A stretch of DNA of 47,288 nucleotides, from assembly GCA_021810525.1 (NCBI GenBank), contig JAJZIP010000006.1, positions 1 to 47,288 of the forward strand. The letters are read 5' to 3'. The notes beneath the pieces were generated by a model, which was not told the origin of the DNA, made no database searches, and saw only the letters and a list, made by a program, of their open reading frames with translations. The DNA comes from Actinomycetes bacterium (GTDB taxonomy: Bacteria; Actinomycetota; Acidimicrobiia; Acidimicrobiales; Acidimicrobiaceae). Shown here one piece after another: positions 1-9,160 of this stretch; the first letter of the stretch is position 1, and the number at the start of each line of letters is the position of its first letter. Made by a program: the position numbers and the translations under genes.

Positions 1-272
1 CAGACCCCCTGAACGCGCTGTGCCATTGCTGCTGGATATCTGTGAAGGGCAGGCTTTTGAGAAAACAGATTTTCCAGCTGAGCCGGGTCCAACGCGGCGA
101 TCTTCCCGGCGTCCAGAGCCTCTCCAAGCCTTTGGCTCAGAACAAGGGGAGCGGTGAACGCCTTTTCAAGAGTGATCTGCTGATCAAGGACGAGTCCGAT
201 CAGTAGGGCCAGCGGAGAGTCCGAAAGCAGTGAATCGGCCTCAGGTTCTTGTGCAATTGTCAATTTCGTCAT
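1..272 (-). CDS. HhH-GPD-type base excision DNA repair protein (partial)
   Basis: I translated this by eye from an ATG at 272. The frame stays open to the window edge, giving about 90 N-terminal residues. The text around 'EADSLLSDSPLALLIGLVLDQQ' and 'ALHRYPAAMAQRVQ' resembles the small actinobacterial HhH-GPD family proteins, which are related to base-excision glycosylases and are usually about 190 residues. The catalytic helix-hairpin-helix part lies outside the window. The SD-like AGGA lies in the 4-base loop of a perfect 6-bp inverted repeat just before the start codon. The gene follows aceE in the same direction after about 160 bp, so it may share its transcript. Family call from memory; fairly sure. 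Confidence 0.7.
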   Translation of the reverse strand, partial: MTKLTIAQEPEADSLLSDSPLALLIGLVLDQQITLEKAFTAPLVLSQRLGEALDAGKIAALDPAQLENLFSQKPALHRYPAAMAQRVQGV

Positions 273-277
273 ATATG

Positions 278-293
278 GTTGACTCCTGTCAAC
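278..293 (-). promoter_or_regulatory. Inverted repeat enclosing the SD of the HhH-GPD gene
   Basis: GTTGAC and GTCAAC form a perfect 6-bp inverted repeat around a 4-base spacer. Read on the minus strand the spacer is AGGA, part of the likely SD, and the ATG at 272 follows five bases later. The mRNA could fold into a small hairpin displaying or masking the SD. It could equally be a protein operator, or chance. Confidence 0.35.
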
Positions 294-434
294 TCTTTGA
301 TGTCGGTGCCATCCGAAGGGCGCCGTTCGCTCCATGATTTATTAGAGGAGATAGCAAAGGTCTTCCAGTTGAACCCGCCTCTCTGGTGTGGCCGATTCAC
401 CTCCGAGGAGCTGCAACGGCCAGCTGTTCGTGAG

Positions 435-3161
435 CTAGAGATTGGCTCTTCTTGGGTCCACCGAGTCAGGGTTGATGCCGAATGTTGCTATAGCATCTTG
501 GACCTCTTCTATCTTCGCAGCTCCGCTTGATAATAGCCCGTAAAGCACTGAAACGACGATATGGGCGGAATCGATTTCGAAATGGCGTCTGAGAGCCTCT
601 CTGGTGTCGGATCTTCCAAAGCCGTCGGTGCCAAGTGGGATGAAGGCATCTGTCGGGACAAATCGGGCTATCTGATCGGGAACGATCTTCATGTAGTCGG
701 TCACTGCGACGACGGGGCCACCTTCTCGTGAGAGCACCTGGGCTACGTATGGAGTCTTGGGAAGCGCTGCCGGGTTCAATCGGTTCCACCTCTCTGTTTC
801 GAGGCCGTCCTCTCTCAGGTTCTTGTAAGATGTCACAGAATAAAGGGTGGCTGCTACACCGTACTTTTCGGCCAGGATCTGCTGGGCTTGCTGAGCCAAC
901 TGCCATGTCGGTCCAGAGAAGAGGATTGTTGCCCTTCGTGGTGTTTCTGCACCAGCTACCGAGGGCGGGTTCATCCACTTGTAGATCCCCTTAATAACCC
1001 CATCTTGGATGTCTTCGAGCTTCGATCCCTCTGGCAAGGGCGGCTGGATGTAATTTTCGTTGTAGAGGGTTATGTAGTAGATGCAATCCCTGGCGTTGGC
1101 CCCATACATATCTTCGAAACCGTGGCGAATCAGGATGCCTAGTTCATAGGCGAAGGCCGGGTCGTAGGCGCAGATGCTGGGAACCGTGGAGCTGAGAACA
1201 TGCGAGTGGCCATCGGTGTGCTGGAGACCTTCTCCCAGAAGTGTCGTCCTTCCAGCCGTAGCTCCCAGAAGGAAGCCTTTTGCCCTTGCATCGCTCGCCG
1301 CCCAGATCAGGTCGCCCGTTCTCTGGAATCCGAACATGGAGTAGAAGATGTACATCGGTACCATTGGTTGACCGAAGTTCGCATACGAGGTTCCGGCGGC
1401 GGTGAAAGACGCCATAGAGCCTGACTCGGTAATTCCTTCCTCAAGTATCTGGCCGTCTTTGGACTCCGAGTAAGAAAGCAGGAGTCCAGCGTCAACGGGG
1501 GTGTAGGTCTGGCCTTGCGAGGAGTAGATCTTCACCTCTTTGAACAGGGCGTCAAGTCCGAAGGTTCTGGCCTCATCTGGTACGATCGGCACAATTCGTC
1601 TTCCGACGGACGGATCCCTAACAAGGTTCCGGAGCATCTTGGCAAAGACCATGGTGGTCGATACGGGCAGTTTGGCAGAGCCTTGGAGAAACTCTGAGAT
1701 CGTCTCCAAGGCAGGTGGGTCAAGTGGCTTGGATTTTACCACTCTCGAAGGGAGCGAGCCGCCAAGCGAAGTCCTGCGGGAGACCAAGTACTCATACTCG
1801 GGCGAACCCTCTTTTGGCCGGTAGTAAGGGGGAAGCTTGTTTTCAAGAGACTCTTCGGGGATCTCTTCATGGAGCCTGAGGCGGTCTCGCAGTCTCAAGA
1901 GTTGTGCCTTGTTCATCTTCTTGATCTGATGGGTGGCGTTGCGGGCTTCTATCTCCGGTCCCAACGTCCACCCCTTGATTGTCTTTGCAAGAATGACCGT
2001 CGGTGTGCCCACGTTCTCGATTGCGGCCTTGTAGGCCGCATAAAGCTTTCGGTAGTCATGACCGCCTCGGGGCAGATCCTGGAGATCCTTGTCACTGAGG
2101 TGCTCGACCATCTTGCGCAGCCGCGGATCCGGCCCAAAAAAGTGCTCCCGAATGTATTCGCCGCTCTCGGTTGCGTACTTTTGGAAGTCGCCGTCAGGGG
2201 TCGTGTTCATCTTGTTGAGGAGCACTCCGTCAACGTCTAGGGCCAGAAGCTTGTCCCATGCACTGCCCCAAATCACTTTGATGACGTTCCAACCTGCGCC
2301 TCGAAACACGGCCTCAAGTTCCTGGATTATCTTTCCATTGCCTCTTACAGGGCCATCAAGTCTTTGCAGGTTGCAGTTGACCACGAAGATGAGATTGTCG
2401 AGCTTCTCCCGTGCGGCAAGAGAGAGTGCGCCAAGCGTCTCGGGTTCGTCAACCTCGCCATCGCCGACGAAGCACCAGACGTTGCAGGCAGAGGTGTCAG
2501 CTATGTGTCTGTGGTCGATGTATCTGTTGAATCTCGCCTGGTAAATGGCTGTAATTGGACCTAGACCCATGGATACGGTGGGGAATTGCCAGAAGTTCGG
2601 CATGAGGCGGGGATGTGGGTAAGATGAGAGTCCAACTCCGCCGACCTCCTGTCGGAAGTTGTCCAGCTGTTTTTCGCTGAGCCGGCCTTCCAGGTAGGCC
2701 CTCGCGTATATGCCCGGAGAGGCGTGCCCTTGGATGAAGACCTGGTCGCCGAAGTTACCGTCCGCCTTGCCTCTGAAGAAGTGGTTGAAACCGACTTCGT
2801 AGAGCGAAGCAGATGAGGCATATGTCGCCAGGTGACCTCCGATTCCGTCGGAAAGGACGTTGGCCCTGGTGACCATTACAGCGGCATTCCAGCGGATGAA
2901 TGCCCTGATGCGCCGCTCCATGTACTCGTCCCCGGGGAACCACGGCTCCTCTTCCGGAGGAATTGTGTTGATGTAGGGAGTTGAAACCGAGGCGGGAAAT
3001 CCCACTTGGGTCTCTCTGGCCTTTTCCAAGAGTCTCATGAGGAGGTACGTAGCTCTTGGCCGGCCTTTTGATTCAATTATTGCCGCCAAAGAATCGATCC
3101 ATTCCTGTGTTTCTTCGGGATCAATGTCTGGCAATTGATGAGAAAATCCGTCGAATATCAC
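435..3161 (-). CDS. aceE: Pyruvate dehydrogenase E1 component, homodimeric type
   Basis: This 908-residue protein is the thiamine-diphosphate-dependent E1 that decarboxylates pyruvate and passes the acetyl group to the lipoyl E2 of the pyruvate dehydrogenase complex. The length fits the single-chain AceE family. The N-terminal signature around EETQEWIDSL, the NTIPPEEEPWFPGDE segment and the cofactor motif beginning GDGEVDEPE and ending NCNLQRLDGPVRGN are all present, followed by the transketolase-like middle and C-terminal domains. The start is GTG at 3161, with only a weak upstream GAG/GGAAG. E2 and E3 genes are not in the window. It is transcribed away from rnhA, so 3162-3331 should hold both promoters. 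Very sure of the identity. Confidence 0.96.
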   Translation of the reverse strand: MIFDGFSHQLPDIDPEETQEWIDSLAAIIESKGRPRATYLLMRLLEKARETQVGFPASVSTPYINTIPPEEEPWFPGDEYMERRIRAFIRWNAAVMVTRANVLSDGIGGHLATYASSASLYEVGFNHFFRGKADGNFGDQVFIQGHASPGIYARAYLEGRLSEKQLDNFRQEVGGVGLSSYPHPRLMPNFWQFPTVSMGLGPITAIYQARFNRYIDHRHIADTSACNVWCFVGDGEVDEPETLGALSLAAREKLDNLIFVVNCNLQRLDGPVRGNGKIIQELEAVFRGAGWNVIKVIWGSAWDKLLALDVDGVLLNKMNTTPDGDFQKYATESGEYIREHFFGPDPRLRKMVEHLSDKDLQDLPRGGHDYRKLYAAYKAAIENVGTPTVILAKTIKGWTLGPEIEARNATHQIKKMNKAQLLRLRDRLRLHEEIPEESLENKLPPYYRPKEGSPEYEYLVSRRTSLGGSLPSRVVKSKPLDPPALETISEFLQGSAKLPVSTTMVFAKMLRNLVRDPSVGRRIVPIVPDEARTFGLDALFKEVKIYSSQGQTYTPVDAGLLLSYSESKDGQILEEGITESGSMASFTAAGTSYANFGQPMVPMYIFYSMFGFQRTGDLIWAASDARAKGFLLGATAGRTTLLGEGLQHTDGHSHVLSSTVPSICAYDPAFAYELGILIRHGFEDMYGANARDCIYYITLYNENYIQPPLPEGSKLEDIQDGVIKGIYKWMNPPSVAGAETPRRATILFSGPTWQLAQQAQQILAEKYGVAATLYSVTSYKNLREDGLETERWNRLNPAALPKTPYVAQVLSREGGPVVAVTDYMKIVPDQIARFVPTDAFIPLGTDGFGRSDTREALRRHFEIDSAHIVVSVLYGLLSSGAAKIEEVQDAIATFGINPDSVDPRRANL

Positions 3162-3331
3162 GTGCTCAATACTTCCATTTTTTGAGGGCTATATAAAGTG
3201 GTTCATGCTGTTTATAAGCTACTCTATTCACCCTGGTGCAGTATGGATGGCCAGGTTCTAGATTTGTATCGAGTTTTTAATATTTTTGGCAAGATGCCGG
3301 ATTTTGTGACGCTGAATTGAGGGGCCGACAA

Positions 3332-3799
3332 ATGACCTTAGTGATCTATACCGACGGTGCTTGTTACGGCAATCCTGGTCCCGGAGGTTGGGCTTGGGTG
3401 CGTGAGGACGGCATCTTTGCTGGCGGCTACGAGGTTCACACCACGAATCAACGAATGGAGGCCTTGGCCGTGCTCGAGGCGCTCAAGGCGCATGAAGGCG
3501 AATTGGCAATCTACTCAGACTCCGCGTACGTGGTCAACTGCTTTCAGAGCCATTGGTGGAAGGGCTGGGAGGCGAGAGGGTGGAAGAATGCCAAAGGAGC
3601 CGCCGTAGCGAATCAAGATATTTGGCGTCCATTGATTCAGCTCTACAAGGAGAGGGGAAAGGTCACCTTCCATAAGGTGAAAGGCCACTCGGGAATCGAG
3701 CTGAACGAGAAAGCTGATCGTCTGGCCAACGAACAGGCAACTTACGCGGCAAGTCTGGAGCGCGTCAGGCCTAGACCGAAGAAGGGGGGGCTTTTCTAG
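3332..3799 (+). CDS. rnhA: Ribonuclease HI
   Basis: This 155-residue enzyme cleaves the RNA strand of RNA-DNA hybrids, for example primers and R-loops. The four metal-binding acidic residues are all visible: D8 (YTDGAC), E43 (NQRMEAL), D63 (YSDSAYV) and D129 (NEKADRLAN). The loop histidine is in KGHS near residue 119. I chose the ATG at 3332 because GAGGGG lies seven bases upstream; a TTG at 3317 in the same frame would add five residues but lacks such a site. The length matches bacterial RNase HI. It appears monocistronic, divergent from aceE. Confidence 0.95.
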   Translation: MTLVIYTDGACYGNPGPGGWAWVREDGIFAGGYEVHTTNQRMEALAVLEALKAHEGELAIYSDSAYVVNCFQSHWWKGWEARGWKNAKGAAVANQDIWRPLIQLYKERGKVTFHKVKGHSGIELNEKADRLANEQATYAASLERVRPRPKKGGLF

Positions 3800-4076
3800 A
3801 TAGTGTGCTTGCGCCGGTCGGCTATCCGGCGTCGGCCTCGCAGCACTTTAATAGGAGGCGGCGCAAGCGATCAGGTGTTGAGGTGTGGTTGATGCGCAGA
3901 AGCGAGTATGTCATGCTTGATCTGCGGCAGGTCCAAGACATAGCAGACCTCACGCTCGTCTGCCCGCCACGACAATGAGATGGGCGGCTCTAAAGATGGT
4001 GAGAGCCGAATTGAAAATGGGGTCAATGCACTCAGCGAGTCTGGATGGCGCTCATTCTTTGGTCTAAGTTGGTGCA

Positions 4077-4844
4077 ATGGATATTTCTAGACTTTCCGCG
4101 TTTATAACCGGCGGGGCGTCGGGCCTGGGTGCCGCCACCGCACAGCACCTTATAAAGCTGGGAGCTCTCGTGACACTTTTCGATCGGGATGAGCAGCGTG
4201 TCAAAGCACTGGCAAATCAGTTGGGAGACTCTGCGTCTTGGGCGGTGGGGGACGTGACAACTGAAGCTGACGTGTCGAAAGCTTTAGAAACGGCGGTTTT
4301 ACGTCGGCCCATGCGCGTGGTGGTGAACTGCGCCGGGATCGGTCACGTGGAGCGGGTGGTCAGCAGGGATGGAGCCCCCCATGATCTTGCAGCCTTCGAA
4401 CGAGTGGTTCGAACGAATTTGATCGGCACATTTAATGTCCTCCGGTTGGCGGCGGCGATGATGGCCTCAAATGAGCCACTCGGCGACAACGAACGCGGCG
4501 TCATAGTGAACACTGCTTCGGTTGCAGCTTTTGACGGTCAGATCGGGCAGATCGCCTACGCCGCATCGAAAGGTGGCATCGTGGGCCTTACCTTGCCCGC
4601 AGCGCGCGATCTCTCGAGCGTTGGCATCCGGGTAATGACGATTGCACCAGGGATAATCGATACGCCATTGCTTGGCCAGCTTCCAGAGGAGGTGCGCGTG
4701 GCTCTGGCAGCCAGTGTGCCGTTTCCGAAAAGGTTGGGTGTTCCCCAAGACTATGCCCAAGTAGTCGAGATGATAATACAGAGCGGGTATCTAAACGGCG
4801 AGGTCATTCGGCTTGACGGGGCCCTGCGAATGGCACCCAAATAG
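4077..4844 (+). CDS. SDR family dehydrogenase, type II 3-hydroxyacyl-CoA dehydrogenase-like
   Basis: A 255-residue classical short-chain dehydrogenase. Visible features are the NAD(P)-binding TGGASGLG (residues 11-18), NCAG (84-87), catalytic S148, and Y161 with K165 (YAASK). The C-terminal stretch with APGIIDTPLL, VPFPKRLG and NGEVIRLDGALRM is characteristic of the 17beta-HSD10/type II 3-hydroxyacyl-CoA dehydrogenase branch, which oxidises (S)-3-hydroxyacyl-CoA with NAD. The preceding 277 bp (3800-4076) show no convincing gene. An aldo/keto reductase follows after 37 bp in the same direction. Family sure, substrate inferred. Confidence 0.85.
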   Translation: MDISRLSAFITGGASGLGAATAQHLIKLGALVTLFDRDEQRVKALANQLGDSASWAVGDVTTEADVSKALETAVLRRPMRVVVNCAGIGHVERVVSRDGAPHDLAAFERVVRTNLIGTFNVLRLAAAMMASNEPLGDNERGVIVNTASVAAFDGQIGQIAYAASKGGIVGLTLPAARDLSSVGIRVMTIAPGIIDTPLLGQLPEEVRVALAASVPFPKRLGVPQDYAQVVEMIIQSGYLNGEVIRLDGALRMAPK

Positions 4845-4881
4845 CGCTCATGTATACTTTCTCGAGGTCTAAACTTGCAGA

Positions 4882-5844
4882 ATGAAGTACGTAGAGATTT
4901 CCGGTTCAAAGATATCCTCCATCGGCCTCGGTACCTGGCAGTTCGGTTCCAGGGAGTGGGGCTATGGAGCCGAGTACGCCGAAAAGACTGCCGTAGAGCT
5001 TGTCCATCGCGCGCTGGAACTGGGCGTGAATCTGGTCGATACCGCCGAGTTCTACGGCTTTGGAAAATCTGAGTCGGTGATTGGACATGCAATAGCTGGT
5101 TTGCGCGATCAGGTGTACATTGCGACCAAGCTTTTCCCGGTCTTCCCGGTGCGCTCGCTAGTTTCCTCGAGAGCTAGGGCAAGCGCCGCCAGGCTGCAGG
5201 TCGATTCGCTCGACCTCTACCAGCTGCATTGGCCAAATCCTGTCATGCCAATCGTTGAGACGGCCAAGGGGTTCAAGAACTTGCTTGACGAGGGATTGGT
5301 CAAAGATGTTGGGGTCTCGAATTTCTCGCTGAAACAGTGGCGAAGTGCAGAGATTGCCCTCGGCAAGCCGATAATTTCAAATCAGGTTCACTTCTCTTTG
5401 CTGACTAGAGGGCCAGAGATCGAGCTTGTGCCGTTTGCCCAGGCAAATAACCGCCTGATCATTGCCTACTCCCCGCTTGAACAGGGGGTACTGAGTGGTA
5501 AGTACGACTCTCGCCATCGGCCCAAGGGTATGCGGTCGGCCCGCAAATTCTTCTATCCGGTGAATCTTGACCGTCTCAGGCCGCTTCTCGACAAGTTGGC
5601 GCAGATTGCAGCAAGCCATGGTGCTTCCAGCTCTCAAATAGCTCTGGCATGGTTGATCTCAAAGCCAAACGTCTCAGCTATTCCAGGTGCGGCAAGTGTT
5701 GCCCAGCTGGAATCAAACGTGGCAGCTGCAGATATCGAACTTTCTAGGGATGAGGTAGAGACCCTAGACGAGATGTCAAGGCAATTTGAACCAGCGGGTC
5801 CCAAGGCCCTGCTTACGGACCTCAAGACTATGCTACGACGCTAA
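4882..5844 (+). CDS. Aldo/keto reductase
   Basis: A 320-residue NADPH-dependent oxidoreductase of the TIM-barrel aldo/keto reductase superfamily. The catalytic tetrad is visible: D53 and Y58 in DTAEFYG, K83 in ATKLF, and H116 in YQLHWPNP. The GVSNFSLKQW segment and the C-terminal SAIPGAASVAQLESN cofactor-binding motif are also typical. The start is ATG at 4882. It lies 37 bp after the SDR gene and may be co-transcribed. The substrate cannot be read from the sequence. Confidence 0.92.
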   Translation: MKYVEISGSKISSIGLGTWQFGSREWGYGAEYAEKTAVELVHRALELGVNLVDTAEFYGFGKSESVIGHAIAGLRDQVYIATKLFPVFPVRSLVSSRARASAARLQVDSLDLYQLHWPNPVMPIVETAKGFKNLLDEGLVKDVGVSNFSLKQWRSAEIALGKPIISNQVHFSLLTRGPEIELVPFAQANNRLIIAYSPLEQGVLSGKYDSRHRPKGMRSARKFFYPVNLDRLRPLLDKLAQIAASHGASSSQIALAWLISKPNVSAIPGAASVAQLESNVAAADIELSRDEVETLDEMSRQFEPAGPKALLTDLKTMLRR

Positions 5845-5994
5845 TTGCTAGTGTGACTGTGCTTCTCAACGCCTTGTGCATAAGGCTGATCCTAGTGTCA
5901 AGAGCGGAGCCAGTCTTGGCAAGTTATTCCTTTGGAGCAGCGGATCAGGATTGCTTGCTTGGCAGTTGGCGTCGTCGGTGGTAGGGTAAGCCAG

Positions 5995-6621
5995 ATGGGC
6001 AACATCGGTTCAGAGGTACCTGCCTACTCAGTACGGGAGGTGGAAGACGATCCGACATGCATCGTCTATTTGGTCCGGCATGGCCGAACCGTCCTGAATG
6101 CTAATGGCATGTTGAGAGGGCATCTTGACCCGCCTCTGGACGGCGTGGGCTTGGAAGAGGCTGAGGCGCTTGGTAGTGAGATAGCAGGGTTTCGCCCAGA
6201 GCTCATTTTGACGTCTCCACTTGTAAGGGCTATGGAGACTGCACGGGCCATCGGGAATCGCTGCGGAGTGACTCCGCGCGTCAAAGAGGAGCTGATCGAT
6301 CGAGACTTCGACCGCTGGGCGGGGAGAATTATCGAGGAAGTTGTTGCCGAGTGGGGCTCTGTTGATGATGCACCAGGGGTGGAGCCATCAAGGTCCGTTG
6401 TCAATCGTGCCAGGAGCGTACTCGATGGCCTTGTCGGCAAGGAGAAGCGCATAGTACTCGTTACACACCAAGCGGTCAATCTCGGACTGCTATCCTCCCT
6501 GGATCCGCAGTCTTGGCCGAATTCTGAGCAGATTCCCCAACCGACTGGCTGCTACAACGTCATTCGTTACCGTGAAGGAATGTGGGAGATAGCCGAAGTG
6601 GCGATAATGCCGCATGTCTGA
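5995..6621 (+). CDS. Histidine phosphatase (phosphoglycerate mutase-like)
   Basis: A 208-residue member of the histidine phosphatase superfamily. The phosphorylated histidine is H29 in VRHGRT, the branch motif LTSPLVRAMETA follows, and the second catalytic histidine is in VTHQAVN. Broad-specificity phosphatases, cobalamin-pathway phosphatases and cofactor-dependent mutases share these motifs, so the substrate is open. I prefer the ATG at 5995 because the conserved domain starts about 20 residues later. An in-frame TTG at 5932 would add 21 residues with no family support. It converges on the universal stress gene, with 25 bp between stops. Confidence 0.85.
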   Translation: MGNIGSEVPAYSVREVEDDPTCIVYLVRHGRTVLNANGMLRGHLDPPLDGVGLEEAEALGSEIAGFRPELILTSPLVRAMETARAIGNRCGVTPRVKEELIDRDFDRWAGRIIEEVVAEWGSVDDAPGVEPSRSVVNRARSVLDGLVGKEKRIVLVTHQAVNLGLLSSLDPQSWPNSEQIPQPTGCYNVIRYREGMWEIAEVAIMPHV

Positions 6622-6646
6622 TCATTTGCTGAGTCCACGCCTGCGT

Positions 6647-7120
6647 TCATAGCCGATGAGAGTGCTCAGGTGTTACGAGAACCGGGCATCGGCAGTTTTT
6701 CAAAAGCCTTTCAATGGATCTGCCCAGACCCGAGTGAAATATCTGCTCCTCCCCATGGCTGCCCACTACTACAAGGTCAAAGCCGTGATCTTGCGCATAC
6801 TTGCAGATGATATCGGCAGGCGACTCTTCGCTCGATAGCGTATGGCTTGAGATGCCCACGGAGAGTTGTGCCGCCCTTCGACGCAGTGGCGCGGTCATCT
6901 TGTCGAAAGCCGTCCTCGCATCCTCTTCAGAGAACGTCTGATCCTCCTCGGTTTCCAAGAACTTCCTACTCCGCGATACTCCTAGCAAGGTGACCTCCGC
7001 TCCCATTTGGGAGGCCAGGTCGATTCCCCACCTTGCCGCTTCTTCCGCCTCATCAGATCCGTCAATGCCGACGAGGATCCTGTGGACCTTGCGCGTGGCT
7101 GTGGAGGCTTGAGTGTTCAT
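6647..7120 (-). CDS. Universal stress protein, UspA family
   Basis: A 157-residue single-domain UspA protein. It begins with the usual RILVGIDGSDEAEEAARW strand-turn-helix and ends with GSHGEEQIFHSGLGRSIERLL and CPVLV, the region that binds ATP in many family members. It starts 12 bp after the stop of the hyfB-like gene and is the last gene of the seven-gene minus-strand operon. Linkage to a membrane respiratory-type complex suggests a role in the energy or starvation response, which is inference. The next gene, the histidine phosphatase, is convergent. Confidence 0.88.
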   Translation of the reverse strand: MNTQASTATRKVHRILVGIDGSDEAEEAARWGIDLASQMGAEVTLLGVSRSRKFLETEEDQTFSEEDARTAFDKMTAPLRRRAAQLSVGISSHTLSSEESPADIICKYAQDHGFDLVVVGSHGEEQIFHSGLGRSIERLLKNCRCPVLVTPEHSHRL

Positions 7121-7132
7121 GGTTGGATCTCC

Positions 7133-9160
7133 TCACCGAAGGCTTGCAACGAGTAGAAGCGCCACAAGGAGTGTCAGCAACATGTAGGTAAGATATGACT
7201 GAAGCTTCCCGGACTGAAACCGCTTTACAAGCACGACTGTAGCAAGGACAGCGGCTGCCATCGGACGATATAAAAAAGTTTGAACAGGTTCGGTCACTCG
7301 CGTCTCGTAGCGTAGTTCGGACACGGTCTCTCTCTCCTCCGAAGCTCCGTTGGAGTAGATGCGCCGTCTCTCCCTGACGGTGCCCAAAATATTTGACAGG
7401 AGATGTCTCAAAAGGTTTGCATAGCCGAAAGCGGTGTAGCTCGATCTTCCCACCACTCCGGCAGTGGCACTGTGCCAGGGAGGCACTTTCCTGACCTTGA
7501 AATAGCTTCGTCTTGACACAAGCCAGGACAGAAGAAGAACCCCAAGGAACGCTGCGGGCATTTCAATGAAGAGCCAAGAGGGGGATAGAATGGAGAAGTT
7601 GGGAAACACCGGCTGAATGACCCACGGGGAATGCAGTGACCCGTTCATTACGCGCCTCGGTACCAACGAAGACAGTCCGCGTGACACCAGGCGAACCTCC
7701 AATGGGGTGATGGCCGAGATCGCGAGACAGGAACCAGCGAGAAATAGCGTTGGGAGGTTCCAGATTACGCTATTCCCACTCTGGTTGAGCCCGGACTTTG
7801 CCTTGCCGAGCAGGGAGATACCGATAACCCTGATAAACGCCAGAGCCGCGAGTCCCGATGTCAGGGCTACCAGAGCTCCGGCCAACAGCAGAGCCAGCCT
7901 GATCGCAAGGCTTGATATGCGAAACTCCTGCATGAGGGACTCGAGGACAAGCCACTCGGAGACGAATCCGATTGTCGGCGGGAGCCCCGCAAGGGTCAAT
8001 GCGCCTAATGTGAACGAGATGCCCGATCCTGGCAGGGCTCTTGCGATACCGGAAATCTCCTCCAAGTCATCGGATCTCGCCGTTGTTTCTATCTCAGACA
8101 GGGAAGAGAACAATGTTGACTTGGCGACGGAGTGGGCAATTGAATGCATCATAGCCGCTAGAAGTCCCGCGGCTATGAGCATCGTGTTTCCGGCGGCTGC
8201 CCCGGCCAGAGCCACTCCGAAAGCGGTGAAGATGATTCCAGCGTTTTCAACGCTCGAATAGGCAACCAACTTGCTGAGTCGTCTTTCTACTCCGGCAAAT
8301 GTTATTCCCAGCAGCGCGGTGATCCCGCCCAAAAGCAAGACCGCCACTACCAGCCAAATCGGTGGCCGTCCAAGGATCGAGAAAAACCTCAGCAATCCGT
8401 ATACCGCCGTGTTTGCTGCGACACCCGCCATGACCGCCCGAGTCGGGCCGCTGGCGATCGAATAACCAGACGGCATCCAAGCCTGCAAGGGCACTATTCC
8501 AAGCTTTGCTCCAAAGCCGAATACTATCAATCCATAGGCAGCGCCATGCAGTCCGCCACCGTGTGACGTGCTCCAACTCGAAAAAAACAGGCTCTGCGAG
8601 CTTCCAGCCAGAAGAAGAAATCCAAGCAGTATCGATGCGCCTCCTATCTTCTGGATTCCAAGTGTTAGCCATGAATCTTCCGCCTGGCTCCTGGACTGGC
8701 GGGTGATGGAGGTAAGGATGAAGAAGGCCAGTGTCAGAGACTCCCATGCAAAGATGAAGGTGAACGCGTCATCTGCAACGATTATGACCGAGGTAGAAGC
8801 CATCAGGAGGAGATAGCCACTTGCAAGGCCCTTCCTTCGGGGACTTGAATCCTTTTGAATCCAATTTGCGGTGATTATCGAGATGACGAAAGCCAATCCA
8901 AATAGCCAGATCATGAAAAATGCTGCAAGGTTGTCGATTCGAAATATCGTTTCCCCTAGGCCAAGCAGAGGTCCGAGATCGATGGCGATCGGTCCGTGCA
9001 CCAAGACTTTGATGCCCACAACGACCTCCAAAGCCGAACCAAGTATCCCCAGAACATATGGGATTATCCTGCAAGAGGAGCGGGAGGGATTGAGCAGAAG
9101 ATCCACCACGATCCCGAGTAGAAAGGCGAGAAGCGCTATCTCAAATGCCACACTATTCAT
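7133..9160 (-). CDS. hyfB: Hydrogenase-4 subunit B-like, antiporter-type membrane subunit
   Basis: A 675-residue, highly hydrophobic protein of the NuoL/MrpA/HyfB proton-translocating family. The antiporter core is recognisable: lysine-containing helices, GFGAKLGIVPLQAWMPSGY, a histidine-bearing MHSIAHSVAKSTLF segment, and the FVSEWLVLESL motif after GLPPTIG. The hydrophilic C-terminal portion ending in a last membrane helix is as in HyfB/HycC. Its start overlaps the end of the small-subunit gene by 4 bp (ATGA), implying translational coupling. It should be one of two proton- or sodium-pumping subunits of the complex encoded here; ion and direction are unknown. Confidence 0.9.
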   Translation of the reverse strand: MNSVAFEIALLAFLLGIVVDLLLNPSRSSCRIIPYVLGILGSALEVVVGIKVLVHGPIAIDLGPLLGLGETIFRIDNLAAFFMIWLFGLAFVISIITANWIQKDSSPRRKGLASGYLLLMASTSVIIVADDAFTFIFAWESLTLAFFILTSITRQSRSQAEDSWLTLGIQKIGGASILLGFLLLAGSSQSLFFSSWSTSHGGGLHGAAYGLIVFGFGAKLGIVPLQAWMPSGYSIASGPTRAVMAGVAANTAVYGLLRFFSILGRPPIWLVVAVLLLGGITALLGITFAGVERRLSKLVAYSSVENAGIIFTAFGVALAGAAAGNTMLIAAGLLAAMMHSIAHSVAKSTLFSSLSEIETTARSDDLEEISGIARALPGSGISFTLGALTLAGLPPTIGFVSEWLVLESLMQEFRISSLAIRLALLLAGALVALTSGLAALAFIRVIGISLLGKAKSGLNQSGNSVIWNLPTLFLAGSCLAISAITPLEVRLVSRGLSSLVPRRVMNGSLHSPWVIQPVFPNFSILSPSWLFIEMPAAFLGVLLLSWLVSRRSYFKVRKVPPWHSATAGVVGRSSYTAFGYANLLRHLLSNILGTVRERRRIYSNGASEERETVSELRYETRVTEPVQTFLYRPMAAAVLATVVLVKRFQSGKLQSYLTYMLLTLLVALLLVASLR

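Noticed and set aside
249-530. Open frame on the plus strand over the aceE 3' end
   Set aside because: Overlaps aceE antisense and shows no family features; a shadow of the high-complexity coding strand.
3871-4077. 68-codon minus-strand frame before the SDR gene
   Set aside because: No RBS, no recognisable motif, and it ends at the SDR start; treated as non-coding.
7617-8261. 214-codon plus-strand frame inside the HyfB-like gene
   Set aside because: Antisense to a clear membrane protein gene; composition is that of a reverse-strand shadow.
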